This document shows positions 1 through 7,927 of a stretch of 64,000 bases of DNA, piece by piece. A program made the position numbers and the translations under genes. Every line of letters starts with the position of its first letter. The stretch's first letter is position 1. Origin of the DNA: Phycisphaerae bacterium (GTDB taxonomy: Bacteria > Planctomycetota > Phycisphaerae > Phycisphaerales > UBA1924); the NCBI GenBank assembly GCA_016794925.1, contig JAEUIW010000001.1:62001-126000 (forward strand). The letters run 5' to 3'. The notes under the pieces are model-generated. The model searched no databases. It was not told where the DNA came from and was given only the letters and a program-made list of their open reading frames with translations.

Positions 1-13
1 GGCACGGAGTAAG

Positions 14-1444
14 GTGCGGTCGCTCGTCTGGTTCCGATCCGATCTTCGCGCGCGAGACAACACAGCGCTCCACGCCGCGGCGGCTCGAGCCACGCGCGGC
101 GTGATCGGGCTCTATGTCATCTCTCCGGGGGACTGGGCCCGGCATGACACGGCGCCGTGCCGCGTCGGGCTCGTGCTCAGGAATCTCGCGTTCCTTTCGG
201 CCGAACTCGCGCAACGAAACATCCCGCTTCTCGTGCGTACGGCCGAGCGGCACGGAGATGTCGGCCGTGCGGTCGTGCGGGTCGCAAGCGAGTTCGACTG
301 TGACGAGGTCCACTTCAACGAGGAGTACCCCGTCAACGAGCGGCAGCGTGACGCGGTGGTTGCCGACCTCCTTGCAAGCGTGTCGCGTGCGGCGCATGCC
401 CACGCCGACGACCTCGTGTTCTCCCCTGATTCCATCCGCACCGCGCAGGGGCGACCGTACACCGTGTTCACGCCTTTCAAGCGGGCGTGGATTCGAGCCG
501 CTGAAGCACGCGGCCTCCCCCCGTTGCTGCCCCTTCCCAGAAAACAACACGCGATGGTCTGCGCGCGCGACGCCATTCCCGATTCCCCGCCGGGCATGTC
601 TGATCCCGTAGATCCCGGACTTTGGCCTGCCGGAGAAGCACACGCGTGCAGACAGCTTGGAGCATTCCTCCGCGACCGCATCGTTCGGTACGAACGCGAT
701 CGAAATGAGCCGGCGATCGACGGGACCAGTCGCCTCTCGCCCCAGTTAGCCGCCGGCGTCATCTCGGCGCGTCAATGCCTGCACGCCGCGGTTGAGTCCA
801 ACGACGGGCGGCTTGAGTCCGGAGGCGTGGGGCCGATAACCTGGATTTCCGAGCTCATCTGGCGCGAGTTCTATCGCCACATCCTCATCGCATTTCCTCG
901 GGTGAGTATGAACCGGCCGTTCAGGCTCGCCACGGACGGGATTCGCTGGAGCGATGACGAGCGCAAGTTCGAGGCCTGGAGGCAGGGTCGCACGGGCATT
1001 CCGCTCGTGGACGCGGCGATGCGGGCCCTCACGTGCACCGGGTGGATGCACAATCGCTTGCGCATGATCACCGCCATGTACCTCACCAAGGACCTGTTCA
1101 TCGACTGGCGATGGGGCGAACGCCATTTCATGCGGCATCTGGTGGACGGGGACCTGGCGAGCAACAACGGCGGGTGGCAGTGGTCCGCGAGCACCGGGAC
1201 GGATGCCGCGCCGTATTTCCGGGTGTTCAACCCCGTGTCGCAGAGCCGCGCGTGGGATCCGAAAGGCGTGTTCATTCGTCGATGGCTCCCTGAGCTTCGC
1301 GCGCTGGACGACAACGCAATTCACGATCCCTCCGGGCTTCCGCCGCTCGCCCTGGCCCGATTGGATTACCCGGCGCCGATCGTGGACCACGCGCGCGCGC
1401 GGGAGCGCGCGATCGCGGCGTTTCGCGCGCTCGCCGGCGGCTGA
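14..1444 (+). CDS. phrB: Deoxyribodipyrimidine photolyase (class I CPD photolyase/cryptochrome family)
   Basis: Light-driven repair of cyclobutane pyrimidine dimers using FAD. The 476 residues show the whole family layout: an N-terminal Rossmann antenna domain opening with SLVWFRSDLRARDNTAL, then the helical FAD domain with RYERDRNEPAIDGTSRLSP, the WREFYRHIL segment, GIPLVDAAMRALTCTGWMHNR and the FAD/DNA-binding NNGGWQWSASTGTDAAPYFRVFNP block. The start is a GTG at 14, with a GGAG a few bases upstream, so the gene is complete although it lies at the window edge. It runs convergent to the esterase gene that ends at 1478. The FAD-domain motifs match DNA photolyases rather than plant-type cryptochromes, but photolyase and bacterial cryptochrome cannot be fully separated by sequence alone. 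Confidence 0.93.
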   Translation: MRSLVWFRSDLRARDNTALHAAAARATRGVIGLYVISPGDWARHDTAPCRVGLVLRNLAFLSAELAQRNIPLLVRTAERHGDVGRAVVRVASEFDCDEVHFNEEYPVNERQRDAVVADLLASVSRAAHAHADDLVFSPDSIRTAQGRPYTVFTPFKRAWIRAAEARGLPPLLPLPRKQHAMVCARDAIPDSPPGMSDPVDPGLWPAGEAHACRQLGAFLRDRIVRYERDRNEPAIDGTSRLSPQLAAGVISARQCLHAAVESNDGRLESGGVGPITWISELIWREFYRHILIAFPRVSMNRPFRLATDGIRWSDDERKFEAWRQGRTGIPLVDAAMRALTCTGWMHNRLRMITAMYLTKDLFIDWRWGERHFMRHLVDGDLASNNGGWQWSASTGTDAAPYFRVFNPVSQSRAWDPKGVFIRRWLPELRALDDNAIHDPSGLPPLALARLDYPAPIVDHARARERAIAAFRALAGG

Positions 1445-1477
1445 TCGGCCCCATCGAGATTCCGTTGCAGCAAATGC

Positions 1478-2980
1478 TCAGCCGGGCGTGTGCGCGCCCG
1501 GGCCCGATGAGGGAGATGGTGGGGGTGAAGTGTCCAATAACTCCACGGCGCGCCACGCGGCCGGCGTCCACGGGCCCACCTCCGTCACGTGGCGCAGTGC
1601 GCGACGATCCGTGTCGTCGCGCGGGTTCGGGCTTGGTCGATCGTCGAGGTATTCCTTCAACGCACGGTCCGCGGCGGCAACCTCGCGCGCTCGCGAAGCT
1701 CGCCAGGGCTCGTCCACCCAGCGCAGGACTTCCGCGATTCGCTCGGCCGAAGGCACCTCGTGGCCGAGGTCCGTGTAGTCGAACACGCGAATGCTGAGTC
1801 CCTCGCGCTGCATGGACGCCGCGGTCAACGTCACGTTTGCGTGGTTGAAGTCGTCACGGCCGGTGATGGCGGCGAATCGATTCGCTCGCAGCTGGTCAAG
1901 AAGCGGTCCCTGCGGCTTGGAGTACGCCGCGGGCCACATCCCGCGCCCGCCGTCCGGCACGTTCACGAACGCGTCCATCCCGACAATCGGCGCGCAGCCG
2001 GTGAACACGTCCGGAAAGCAGCCCGCCAGGATCGATGCCATCCTGCCCCCGCCCGAAACCCCGGCGATGTACACTCGCCGCGGATCGATGTGACGGATGG
2101 CGCGCGCGGTGGCGACCGCGTCCAGCGCCAGCTGCGCACGATCGCCCGGGTCGCGGTCATTCCCGCTCCGGGCCGCGCCGATCGCGACCAGGCCGAGCTC
2201 GTCGAGCGCGGGCTCGAACACCCGCGGGGGACGCCCCAGGGGACCGGCATCGACCCACACGAGCAGCCCCGAGGGGTCGCGCGGCGATGCTCCTTTCGGA
2301 GTCCGCAGCCAGAATCGCTCCTCGCTCAGGGCTCGTTTGGCGGGTTTGATGGCCCCATCGCCCGAGCCTCGGGAGTAGAAGCGACTCGCGATGGTGGTCG
2401 CGTCGAGCACGAACGGGCTCTCGCGGAGCGGCGCGGAGAGTTCGCAACACTCCCCGGGTCCGCCCAACCGGTCGCTGTAGGCGCCGCCGAATGCGCCGCC
2501 GTACCCCACCGCCGCCAGCAGCGGACTCGCCCTCCGTCGTTCGAGGTTGAACCATGATTCGGCAGTTGCGGAAGCGCGCGCGAGCAAGCGACTCGGAGCG
2601 GAATCACGGCCTGCCGGCGCGCGCGTCGTGCCGATCTCGACCGTTCGGCTCCAGCCTCCCGAGATCAACCGGACGCACGCGAGCGGTTCGACCGCGGCGA
2701 TCGTGCCGCGCGCGGCTGGCCCGAGTACCGAGGACCGAATCGAGATGGCGTCCTTGCTCGGGAACTCGCTCAGTACATGCGGAGGTCGCACGCGGTCGAG
2801 CATTCCGGGGCCGGAATCACCCCATTCAGGGCATAGACCGGTGTCGGCGTCGAGGCACACCACCACGCGAAGCTCCCGCGCGTGCTCGCGTGGAACGTCG
2901 AACGGGTTTTCGGGGCCATGACTGGACCAACCGCCGATCGAGGCGGACAAACAGGCGCCGATGACAAGGTGGTGCAACAA
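1478..2980 (-). CDS. Secreted alpha/beta-hydrolase, esterase/PHB-depolymerase-like
   Basis: A 500-residue predicted exported hydrolase. The C-terminal half carries an alpha/beta-hydrolase core: RRVYIAGVSGGGRMAS places the nucleophile Ser309 in GVSGG, GRDDFN (about 374-379) can supply the acid, and DLGHEVP supplies His407. This resembles the LpqC/PHB-depolymerase-like esterase group. The N-terminal 200 residues match nothing I know. The start is a TTG at 2980 preceded by CGGAG seven bases upstream, giving a short hydrophobic leader (LVIGACLSASIGG). The C-terminus is Pro/Ser-rich and probably disordered. The substrate is unknown. Confidence 0.72.
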   Translation of the reverse strand: MLHHLVIGACLSASIGGWSSHGPENPFDVPREHARELRVVVCLDADTGLCPEWGDSGPGMLDRVRPPHVLSEFPSKDAISIRSSVLGPAARGTIAAVEPLACVRLISGGWSRTVEIGTTRAPAGRDSAPSRLLARASATAESWFNLERRRASPLLAAVGYGGAFGGAYSDRLGGPGECCELSAPLRESPFVLDATTIASRFYSRGSGDGAIKPAKRALSEERFWLRTPKGASPRDPSGLLVWVDAGPLGRPPRVFEPALDELGLVAIGAARSGNDRDPGDRAQLALDAVATARAIRHIDPRRVYIAGVSGGGRMASILAGCFPDVFTGCAPIVGMDAFVNVPDGGRGMWPAAYSKPQGPLLDQLRANRFAAITGRDDFNHANVTLTAASMQREGLSIRVFDYTDLGHEVPSAERIAEVLRWVDEPWRASRAREVAAADRALKEYLDDRPSPNPRDDTDRRALRHVTEVGPWTPAAWRAVELLDTSPPPSPSSGPGAHTPG

Positions 2981-3234
2981 CTGGAATCTCCGGAAACGCC
3001 CGGGTTACAAGATCGACGCGAGAGACCGGAGCGTGCATGCGGTCCGGTAACCGCGGATGGGTGATTTGCGGACGTTGGGGTGCGCCAATCGCGCCAGCAT
3101 ATCGTGGTGCGATTCGGGGTGACCGTTTCCCGACGCGCGGCGTGCCGATACCGGAGTGGGGTTCTCTGGAGCGCCGAATGACCACACCGAGTCCATCACG
3201 CACGTCCGCCGCGCGCGCAGGCGGTGAAGTCCCG

Positions 3235-4419
3235 ATGAACACGATCCGCGCGAGCGGTCAGGATCTGGAGCGGTTGTACGACACGCTGGACGGCCCCGGC
3301 GGAGGTCCGAATGCCACGTTCAATCGGGGGTTCCTTCGCTGGCCGTTCCGGCACGAGACGATCCGAGTGCAGTTGGTGCATCCGGGCGGGTCGGTTGTGA
3401 ACCTGCTGATGGCGTGCCGCAATCTGTCGGGCGGCGGCTGCTCGGTGCTGCACGGGTCCTTTGTTCACGTCGGGACGCCGTGCGTGGTGACGCTGCCTGA
3501 CCTGACGGGGAAGGATGTCGCGATCACGTCCAGCGTGGTGCGTTGCAGGCACTTTCGCGGGAAGGTCCATGAGGTCGGGATCCGGTTCGCCAAGGCGTTG
3601 AACATCCGCACGTTCATCGACCTCGATCCGCTGCAGGCGTGCTTCACGCTCGAAGGGGTTGACGCGGCGAAGCTCACGGGAAACCTGCTGGTCATCGACG
3701 ATTCTCCGATGGACCGCAGACTCATCCGCCATCACCTGCGCGACACGGGGCTGAACATTGTCGCGGAAGAGGATGCGGGCGCGGCGCTGGCCCGGGTCCA
3801 CGAGGACTTCGACATGCTGATCGTGGATTACGATCTCCCGGGCATGAACGGGATCGAGTTCATCGAGAACCTTCGGACCACCGGGGTGCAGACACCCGTG
3901 ATCGTGATTTCCGCGGGCCTCGACGCGCGGGCGCGCGAGCGCATGCGGGAGCTCGGGGTGGGGGGCTTCCTGCCCAAGCCGCTCTCGCGGGAGAAGCTGC
4001 TGCGGGCGATCGCGGAGTTCCTGCTGGTCGGGGGGGGCGAGAACGCCGGCGGCGCGCTGTACAGCTCACTGAAACCGGATGACCCGTCGTTCGGATTTGT
4101 CGGGGACTTCCTGGACGAACTGAAGGAACTGGTCGGCAGGCTCAACAAGGCGATCGTTGAGAATGACGCCGAGCTGTGCCGGAGGCTGTGCTACCAGCTG
4201 AGAGGATCGGCGCCGGCGGTGGGCTTTGAACCGATCGGGGTCCTTTCCCAGGACGCGCTCACGCAACTGGTGGCGAATCCGAGCGTGGCCGATTGCGGCA
4301 AGTGCTTGCGCGACCTGGTGTCGGTGTGTCTGCGGGCGCGGGCACGGCCCGATCCCTCACCCGCCGCCGCTCCGGCGGCGGAGCCGGATCCGAATCGCGC
4401 ATCGAACCGCGCGGCCTGA
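3235..4419 (+). CDS. PilZ - receiver - degenerate HPt signalling protein
   Basis: A 394-residue cytoplasmic signalling protein. Residues about 25-135 look like a PilZ domain (FRHETIR then CRNLSGGGCSVL, fitting RxxxR and NxSxxG), the usual c-di-GMP receptor. Residues 148-263 are a receiver domain with DD after LLVI, phosphoacceptor Asp198 in IVDYDLPGMNG, and Lys248 in FLPKPLS. A C-terminal HPt-like helical domain (about 275-370) has YQLRGSAPAVGF where HPt domains have HxLKGSA, so the phosphoryl His is replaced by Tyr320. The start chosen is the ATG at 3235; an in-frame upstream ATG at 3178 would add 19 residues with no domain content. Its role is probably to combine c-di-GMP and phosphorelay input; partners are not in view. 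Confidence 0.8.
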   Translation: MNTIRASGQDLERLYDTLDGPGGGPNATFNRGFLRWPFRHETIRVQLVHPGGSVVNLLMACRNLSGGGCSVLHGSFVHVGTPCVVTLPDLTGKDVAITSSVVRCRHFRGKVHEVGIRFAKALNIRTFIDLDPLQACFTLEGVDAAKLTGNLLVIDDSPMDRRLIRHHLRDTGLNIVAEEDAGAALARVHEDFDMLIVDYDLPGMNGIEFIENLRTTGVQTPVIVISAGLDARARERMRELGVGGFLPKPLSREKLLRAIAEFLLVGGGENAGGALYSSLKPDDPSFGFVGDFLDELKELVGRLNKAIVENDAELCRRLCYQLRGSAPAVGFEPIGVLSQDALTQLVANPSVADCGKCLRDLVSVCLRARARPDPSPAAAPAAEPDPNRASNRAA

Positions 4420-4426
4420 TGAGCGG

Positions 4427-4819
4427 TCACCGCGCGCGGAACTCGTCCGGCACGGAGCCGAACTCGGCGCGCACGGCCGAGCGGATCCCGCCGCGTCCCC
4501 GCCAATTCGTGATGACCTGGAGCCACACCGGGCTCATGAGGGCGGTGAGGTCGGCGCGGATGCGGTCGGTCACGGCCTCGTAGAAGATGCCCTCGTTGCG
4601 GAAGGACTGGTAGTAGAGCTTGAGCGACTTGAGCTCGACGCACCCGCGCTGACCGGCGGCCGTGTCCGGCGGCGCGGGCCGGTACCGGAGCGTGATGGTG
4701 CCGTAGTCGGGGTGCCCGGTCTTCGGGCAGAGTGACGTGAACTCCTCCGCGACGTGCTCGATGACGAGCGGTTCGCGGGCGGGCGTGGGGAATGCTTCGA
4801 GCAGCAGGGGGTCGGGCAT
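4427..4819 (-). CDS. queF: NADPH-dependent 7-cyano-7-deazaguanine (preQ0) reductase
   Basis: Reduces preQ0 to preQ1 in queuosine tRNA modification. The 130-residue protein is of the short, single-domain QueF type, with FTSLCPKTGHPDYG carrying thioimide-forming Cys31 and catalytic Asp38, and the conserved CVELKSLKLYYQSFRNEGIFYE block that binds substrate. The ATG at 4819 gives a family-typical N-terminus; the open frame extends 43 codons upstream only because it shadows the neighbouring gene. The start lies two bases after the stop of the TPR lipoprotein gene, so the two are co-transcribed. No other queuosine genes are in the window. Confidence 0.93.
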   Translation of the reverse strand: MPDPLLLEAFPTPAREPLVIEHVAEEFTSLCPKTGHPDYGTITLRYRPAPPDTAAGQRGCVELKSLKLYYQSFRNEGIFYEAVTDRIRADLTALMSPVWLQVITNWRGRGGIRSAVRAEFGSVPDEFRAR

Positions 4820-4821
4820 GG

Positions 4822-5907
4822 TCACTGACTGTACCGGCTGACCAGCTCCAGGATCCGCGGCTGCTGCCGGTTCGCCTGGAGGCTGCGGCGGAGCATGCGG
4901 ACCGCCCGGTCGCGGGATTCCGTGTCGGATTTTTCCGAGGCGATCCACTTGTTCAGCAGGCAGACTCCGATGCCGTTCATGGCAGGGAAATACTCGGCGT
5001 CGAACTCCAGGGCGCGCTCGAACGAGGCCTGAGCCGAGGCAAAGTCCTTCAGCTTGAACTGCGCGAAGCCGAGGCGTTCGTACGCCGCGGCGGACGGCTG
5101 TGACTTGATGAGCTGTTCGAGGGTGTTGCGCATCTCGGCGTAGCGGTCGGTCTTGCCCAGGCTCTCGGCCAGCGCCAGCAGGAGGTCCGGCGTGAGGTCC
5201 ATCAGTTCGGTAGCCTGCTGGAACTCGTTGACGGCCTCGCGGTGGCGACCGAGCGAAGCAAAGACGGAGCCGAGGTTCATCCGGGCCGGGCCGCTCTGCG
5301 GGCTGAGCCGCACGGCGGTCTGCGCATACGGGAGGGCCTGATCGTTCTCGTCGAGTTGAAAGTACGCGGCCGACAGATTCAGGTTGGCCTGGAAGTCATC
5401 GGGCCGGAGCGCGAGCGCGCGGAGATACGCACGGATCGCCTCGGACACCCGATCGAGCACGTGCAGCATCAGGCCGTGGTAGAACTGGGCGTCGAAATTG
5501 CGAGGCTCGATCTCCGCGGCCTTCTTGTAGCTCTGCTCCGCGCGGCCGAAGTCGCCGTCGAGGCGGTAGATATCGGCGACGGCCATGTGCGCCTCGGTGA
5601 GGCGGGGGTTGATCTCGATGGCCCGGGCCAGATCCGACAGCGCCGCGTCCCGGTTGCCTTCTTGGAGGGCTCGTTCGGCCGAGTTCAGATAGGTTTGCGC
5701 CGGGTCCAGCTGCTTTGCACCGTTCCGTCCGGAGGATGCCTTGGGCGGCGGCTCGCGGTCCACCTGCGCGCGCGAACCGCTTCCCGTGCAGCCGGGCATC
5801 GCTCCGGACAGTCCGACCGAGAGGGTCAGCACGAGAGCCAATGGACGGGAGAGACTGCCGAGCCTCGCTCCCCGTGTTCGGGATACGTCAGGAATAAATT
5901 CGTGCAT
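4822..5907 (-). CDS. TPR-repeat lipoprotein
   Basis: A 361-residue protein with a basic N-terminus, hydrophobic segment LALVLTLSVGLSGA and a lipobox-like AMPGC (Cys40), so a predicted lipoprotein. From about residue 65 to 345 it is built of tetratricopeptide repeats (for example YLNSAERALQEGNRDAALSD, then EAHMAVADIYRLDGDFGRAE), about eight in number. TPR lipoproteins act as scaffolds in cell-envelope complexes such as outer-membrane assembly or pilus secretion, but nothing here points to one. It is the first gene of a two-gene unit with queF, which is probably an operational rather than functional pairing. Confidence 0.8.
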   Translation of the reverse strand: MHEFIPDVSRTRGARLGSLSRPLALVLTLSVGLSGAMPGCTGSGSRAQVDREPPPKASSGRNGAKQLDPAQTYLNSAERALQEGNRDAALSDLARAIEINPRLTEAHMAVADIYRLDGDFGRAEQSYKKAAEIEPRNFDAQFYHGLMLHVLDRVSEAIRAYLRALALRPDDFQANLNLSAAYFQLDENDQALPYAQTAVRLSPQSGPARMNLGSVFASLGRHREAVNEFQQATELMDLTPDLLLALAESLGKTDRYAEMRNTLEQLIKSQPSAAAYERLGFAQFKLKDFASAQASFERALEFDAEYFPAMNGIGVCLLNKWIASEKSDTESRDRAVRMLRRSLQANRQQPRILELVSRYSQ

Positions 5908-6040
5908 GCTTGTGGCTCATCGTCCGACACGGATGGGGGCCTGCATCAATCTGCTTCGAACGGACCACCTGACCCCAACCGGCGAGTGGGAAGGATACCC
6001 GTTGCCGGTCGGGATTGCGCGCTCCGGTGCCGGTCGCGAG

Positions 6041-6931
6041 TCATCGCGGCCTTCGAGGGATCGCCGGCCGGCCCGCACGTTTCAGGCGTTGCAGATTGAC
6101 GCGATCCCAGGGGGTGCCCTTGGGCGTGGTTTCCTTGGGCGTTTCGAGGATCTTGGGGAGCGCTCGAAAGAGCGGATGGTTGACGACGGCAGCGAACCCG
6201 CCGCGACCAATGGTGCCTTCGCCGATGTGCGCGTGACGATCGACATGGCTTCCGAATGGCGCCTTCGAGTCGTTCAGATGAAGCACGCGGAGCCGTTTCA
6301 GCCCGCAGACCGCGTCGAACGATTCGAGCGTGGCTGCAGCGGCGTTTCGTGAGCCCATATCGTGGCCCGCCGCGTGCGCGTGGCAGGTGTCGAAGCAGAA
6401 GCCGATCCGGTCCGGCTGGCCGCCGGCCTCGACGGCGCGAGACCGGATGGCCGCGAGGTCCTCGAACGCGCCGCCGAGCAGGGTCCCGCCGCCGGCCGTG
6501 TTCTCCAAGCAGACCGCGGTCCGGTACCGCGGCGTGGAACGAAGGACCTCCGCGACCGACGCCGCCGCGCGCGAAACGCCCTCCGCGGCCGTGGACGTCG
6601 TGAACGCCCCGGGGTGGACCACCACGAGGGGGATGCTCAGCATCTCGGCACGCTCGATCTCCTCGCGCATCAACTCGATTGACCGTCGGCGGAGCACGTC
6701 GTCGGGCGAGGCGAGGTTGATGAGGTACGACGCGTGCGAAACGGTCCGGTCCTCCCACTTCAGGCGGCGCAGCTCGGCGAGCCACTCATCGACGGCCGCC
6801 CGCTCCAGCGGCTTGACCTTCCATTGCTGCTGGTTCTTGGTGAACACCTGCACCGTGTCCATGCCCAACGATTCCGCCTCGCGCAGGGCGTTGGCCATCG
6901 ATCCGGCGATGGAGAGGTGAGAGCCGAACAC
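6041..6931 (-). CDS. nfo: Deoxyribonuclease IV (endonuclease IV, AP endonuclease)
   Basis: Zinc-dependent AP endonuclease of base excision repair. The 296-residue TIM-barrel shows the metal ligands in order: His in VVVHPGAF, Glu in CLENTAGGG, Asp and His in GFCFDTCHAHAAG, His in LRVLHLND, Asp and His in GSHVDRHAHIGEG, and Glu in ILETPKE. I start it at the GTG at 6931, which gives the family N-terminus (M)FGSHLSIAGSM and lies 8 nt after a TACACT box on the minus strand (6940-6945). An ATG at 7021 with a GGAGGAG before it would add 30 unconserved residues and would begin inside the divergent gene, so I think it is fortuitous. Confidence 0.9.
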   Translation of the reverse strand: MFGSHLSIAGSMANALREAESLGMDTVQVFTKNQQQWKVKPLERAAVDEWLAELRRLKWEDRTVSHASYLINLASPDDVLRRRSIELMREEIERAEMLSIPLVVVHPGAFTTSTAAEGVSRAAASVAEVLRSTPRYRTAVCLENTAGGGTLLGGAFEDLAAIRSRAVEAGGQPDRIGFCFDTCHAHAAGHDMGSRNAAAATLESFDAVCGLKRLRVLHLNDSKAPFGSHVDRHAHIGEGTIGRGGFAAVVNHPLFRALPKILETPKETTPKGTPWDRVNLQRLKRAGRPAIPRRPR

Positions 6932-7019
6932 GTGGCGGGAGTGTATCGGCCCGCTCCTTTCGCGGCGGCCAGGGCGTGGCAAAGCGAGGGGGCGCGCGAC
7001 CGGATTACCATCGTGGATC
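6932..7019. promoter_or_regulatory. Divergent leaderless promoters of nfo and the SDR gene
   Basis: The 88 bp between the two start codons hold two opposed -10-like boxes: TACACT on the minus strand (6940-6945, 8 nt before the nfo GTG) and TACCAT on the plus strand (7006-7011, 8 nt before the SDR ATG). Both would initiate transcription at or within a few bases of the start codon. Neither has a convincing -35. Confidence 0.55.
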
Positions 7020-7862
7020 ATGAGCGAGCTCTCCTCCCGGATCGCGGTTGTCACGGGCGCCTCGGCGGGCATCGGCGAGGCGATCGCTCGCGACCTCTCC
7101 GCCGCGGGCGCGATGCTCGTGCTCAATGCCCGGCGCCGCGATCGGCTCGACGCGCTCGCGCGCGAGCTGGGCGGGCCGGGCCGGGTCGCGGTGGTGGCGG
7201 GCGACGCGGCCGACGACGACGTGATTCGCGCCATGCTCGACGCCGCGCGTGATCGCTTCGGCGGCAACGGGAGTGGTGGGGGAGGTTCGCCGCGCGAAGC
7301 CGACCTGGTCGTCGTCAACGCCGGACGTGGTTTGCGCGGCAGCGTGTACGACTCCGATCCCACGCAATGGGAGCAGGTCATCCGGATCAACCTGCTGGGC
7401 GCGGCACGCCTGATGCGTGCGGCAGCGGAGCGGATGGCGGGACCGGTGCCCGTCGTGCGAGGCGGGCCCGTCCCCGCCGCGCCGCCGTGCCCGCCGCCAG
7501 ATTGGTTGGACCGTCCTCGCGACATCGTGGTCCTCGGCTCGACGGTCGGGCGACACATCTCGCCGTTCAGCTCGATGTACGGCTCGGCCAAGGCGGGGGC
7601 GCACATGCTCGCGGAGTCGCTCCGCCGATTGATGGCTCCGCGCGGCGTGCGGGTGACGCTCCTGGAGCCGGGAATCGTCCGCAGCGAATTCCAAGGCGCG
7701 GCGGGATACGACCCCGAGAGCTTCGGGAAATTCATGGAGTCGATCGCTCCGGTGCTCGCGCCGCGTGACGTGGCACGGGTGGTGCGATTTGTCGTCGGTC
7801 AACCCGCCGGCGTGCACATCAACGATGTGATGATGCGGCCGACGCGCCAGGAGTATCCCTGA
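7020..7862 (+). CDS. Short-chain dehydrogenase/reductase (SDR)
   Basis: A 280-residue classical SDR: the NAD(P)-binding glycine motif is TGASAGIGEAIA at the N-terminus, NAG appears in VVVNAGRGLRG, and the catalytic Tyr and Lys lie in SSMYGSAKAGAH, with a Ser in VVLGSTVGRH. An Arg (NARRRDR) after the second beta strand suggests NADP(H) preference. It carries an unusual Gly/Pro-rich insertion (about 140-162, ending near PPCPPPDWLDRPRD) between the NAG helix and the catalytic Ser. Substrate unknown. The start codon is predicted to be leaderless and divergent from nfo. Confidence 0.85.
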   Translation: MSELSSRIAVVTGASAGIGEAIARDLSAAGAMLVLNARRRDRLDALARELGGPGRVAVVAGDAADDDVIRAMLDAARDRFGGNGSGGGGSPREADLVVVNAGRGLRGSVYDSDPTQWEQVIRINLLGAARLMRAAAERMAGPVPVVRGGPVPAAPPCPPPDWLDRPRDIVVLGSTVGRHISPFSSMYGSAKAGAHMLAESLRRLMAPRGVRVTLLEPGIVRSEFQGAAGYDPESFGKFMESIAPVLAPRDVARVVRFVVGQPAGVHINDVMMRPTRQEYP

Positions 7863-7873
7863 GCGCAAAGCAA

Positions 7874-7893
7874 GGCCCGGATTGCTCCGGGCC
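7874..7893. terminator. Hairpin between convergent genes
   Basis: A perfect 7-bp GGCCCGG/CCGGGCC stem with an ATTGCT loop lies between the convergent SDR and glutamate dehydrogenase genes. No T-tract follows on either strand, so it may act as a weak bidirectional terminator or a 3-prime stabilising stem. Confidence 0.45.
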
Positions 7894-7927
7894 ATGTGCG
7901 TGCGGGAGAGGGATGTTCGGCGCCTGA

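Noticed and set aside
7021..7021. ATG with GGAGGAG upstream as the nfo start
   Set aside because: The Shine-Dalgarno lies within the divergent coding sequence, the added 30 residues are unconserved, and a TACACT box predicts a start at 6931.
6041..7735. 564-codon reading of the endonuclease IV frame
   Set aside because: The first 235 or more codons are antisense to the SDR gene with Arg/Ser-rich composition; endonuclease homology begins only at about 6931.
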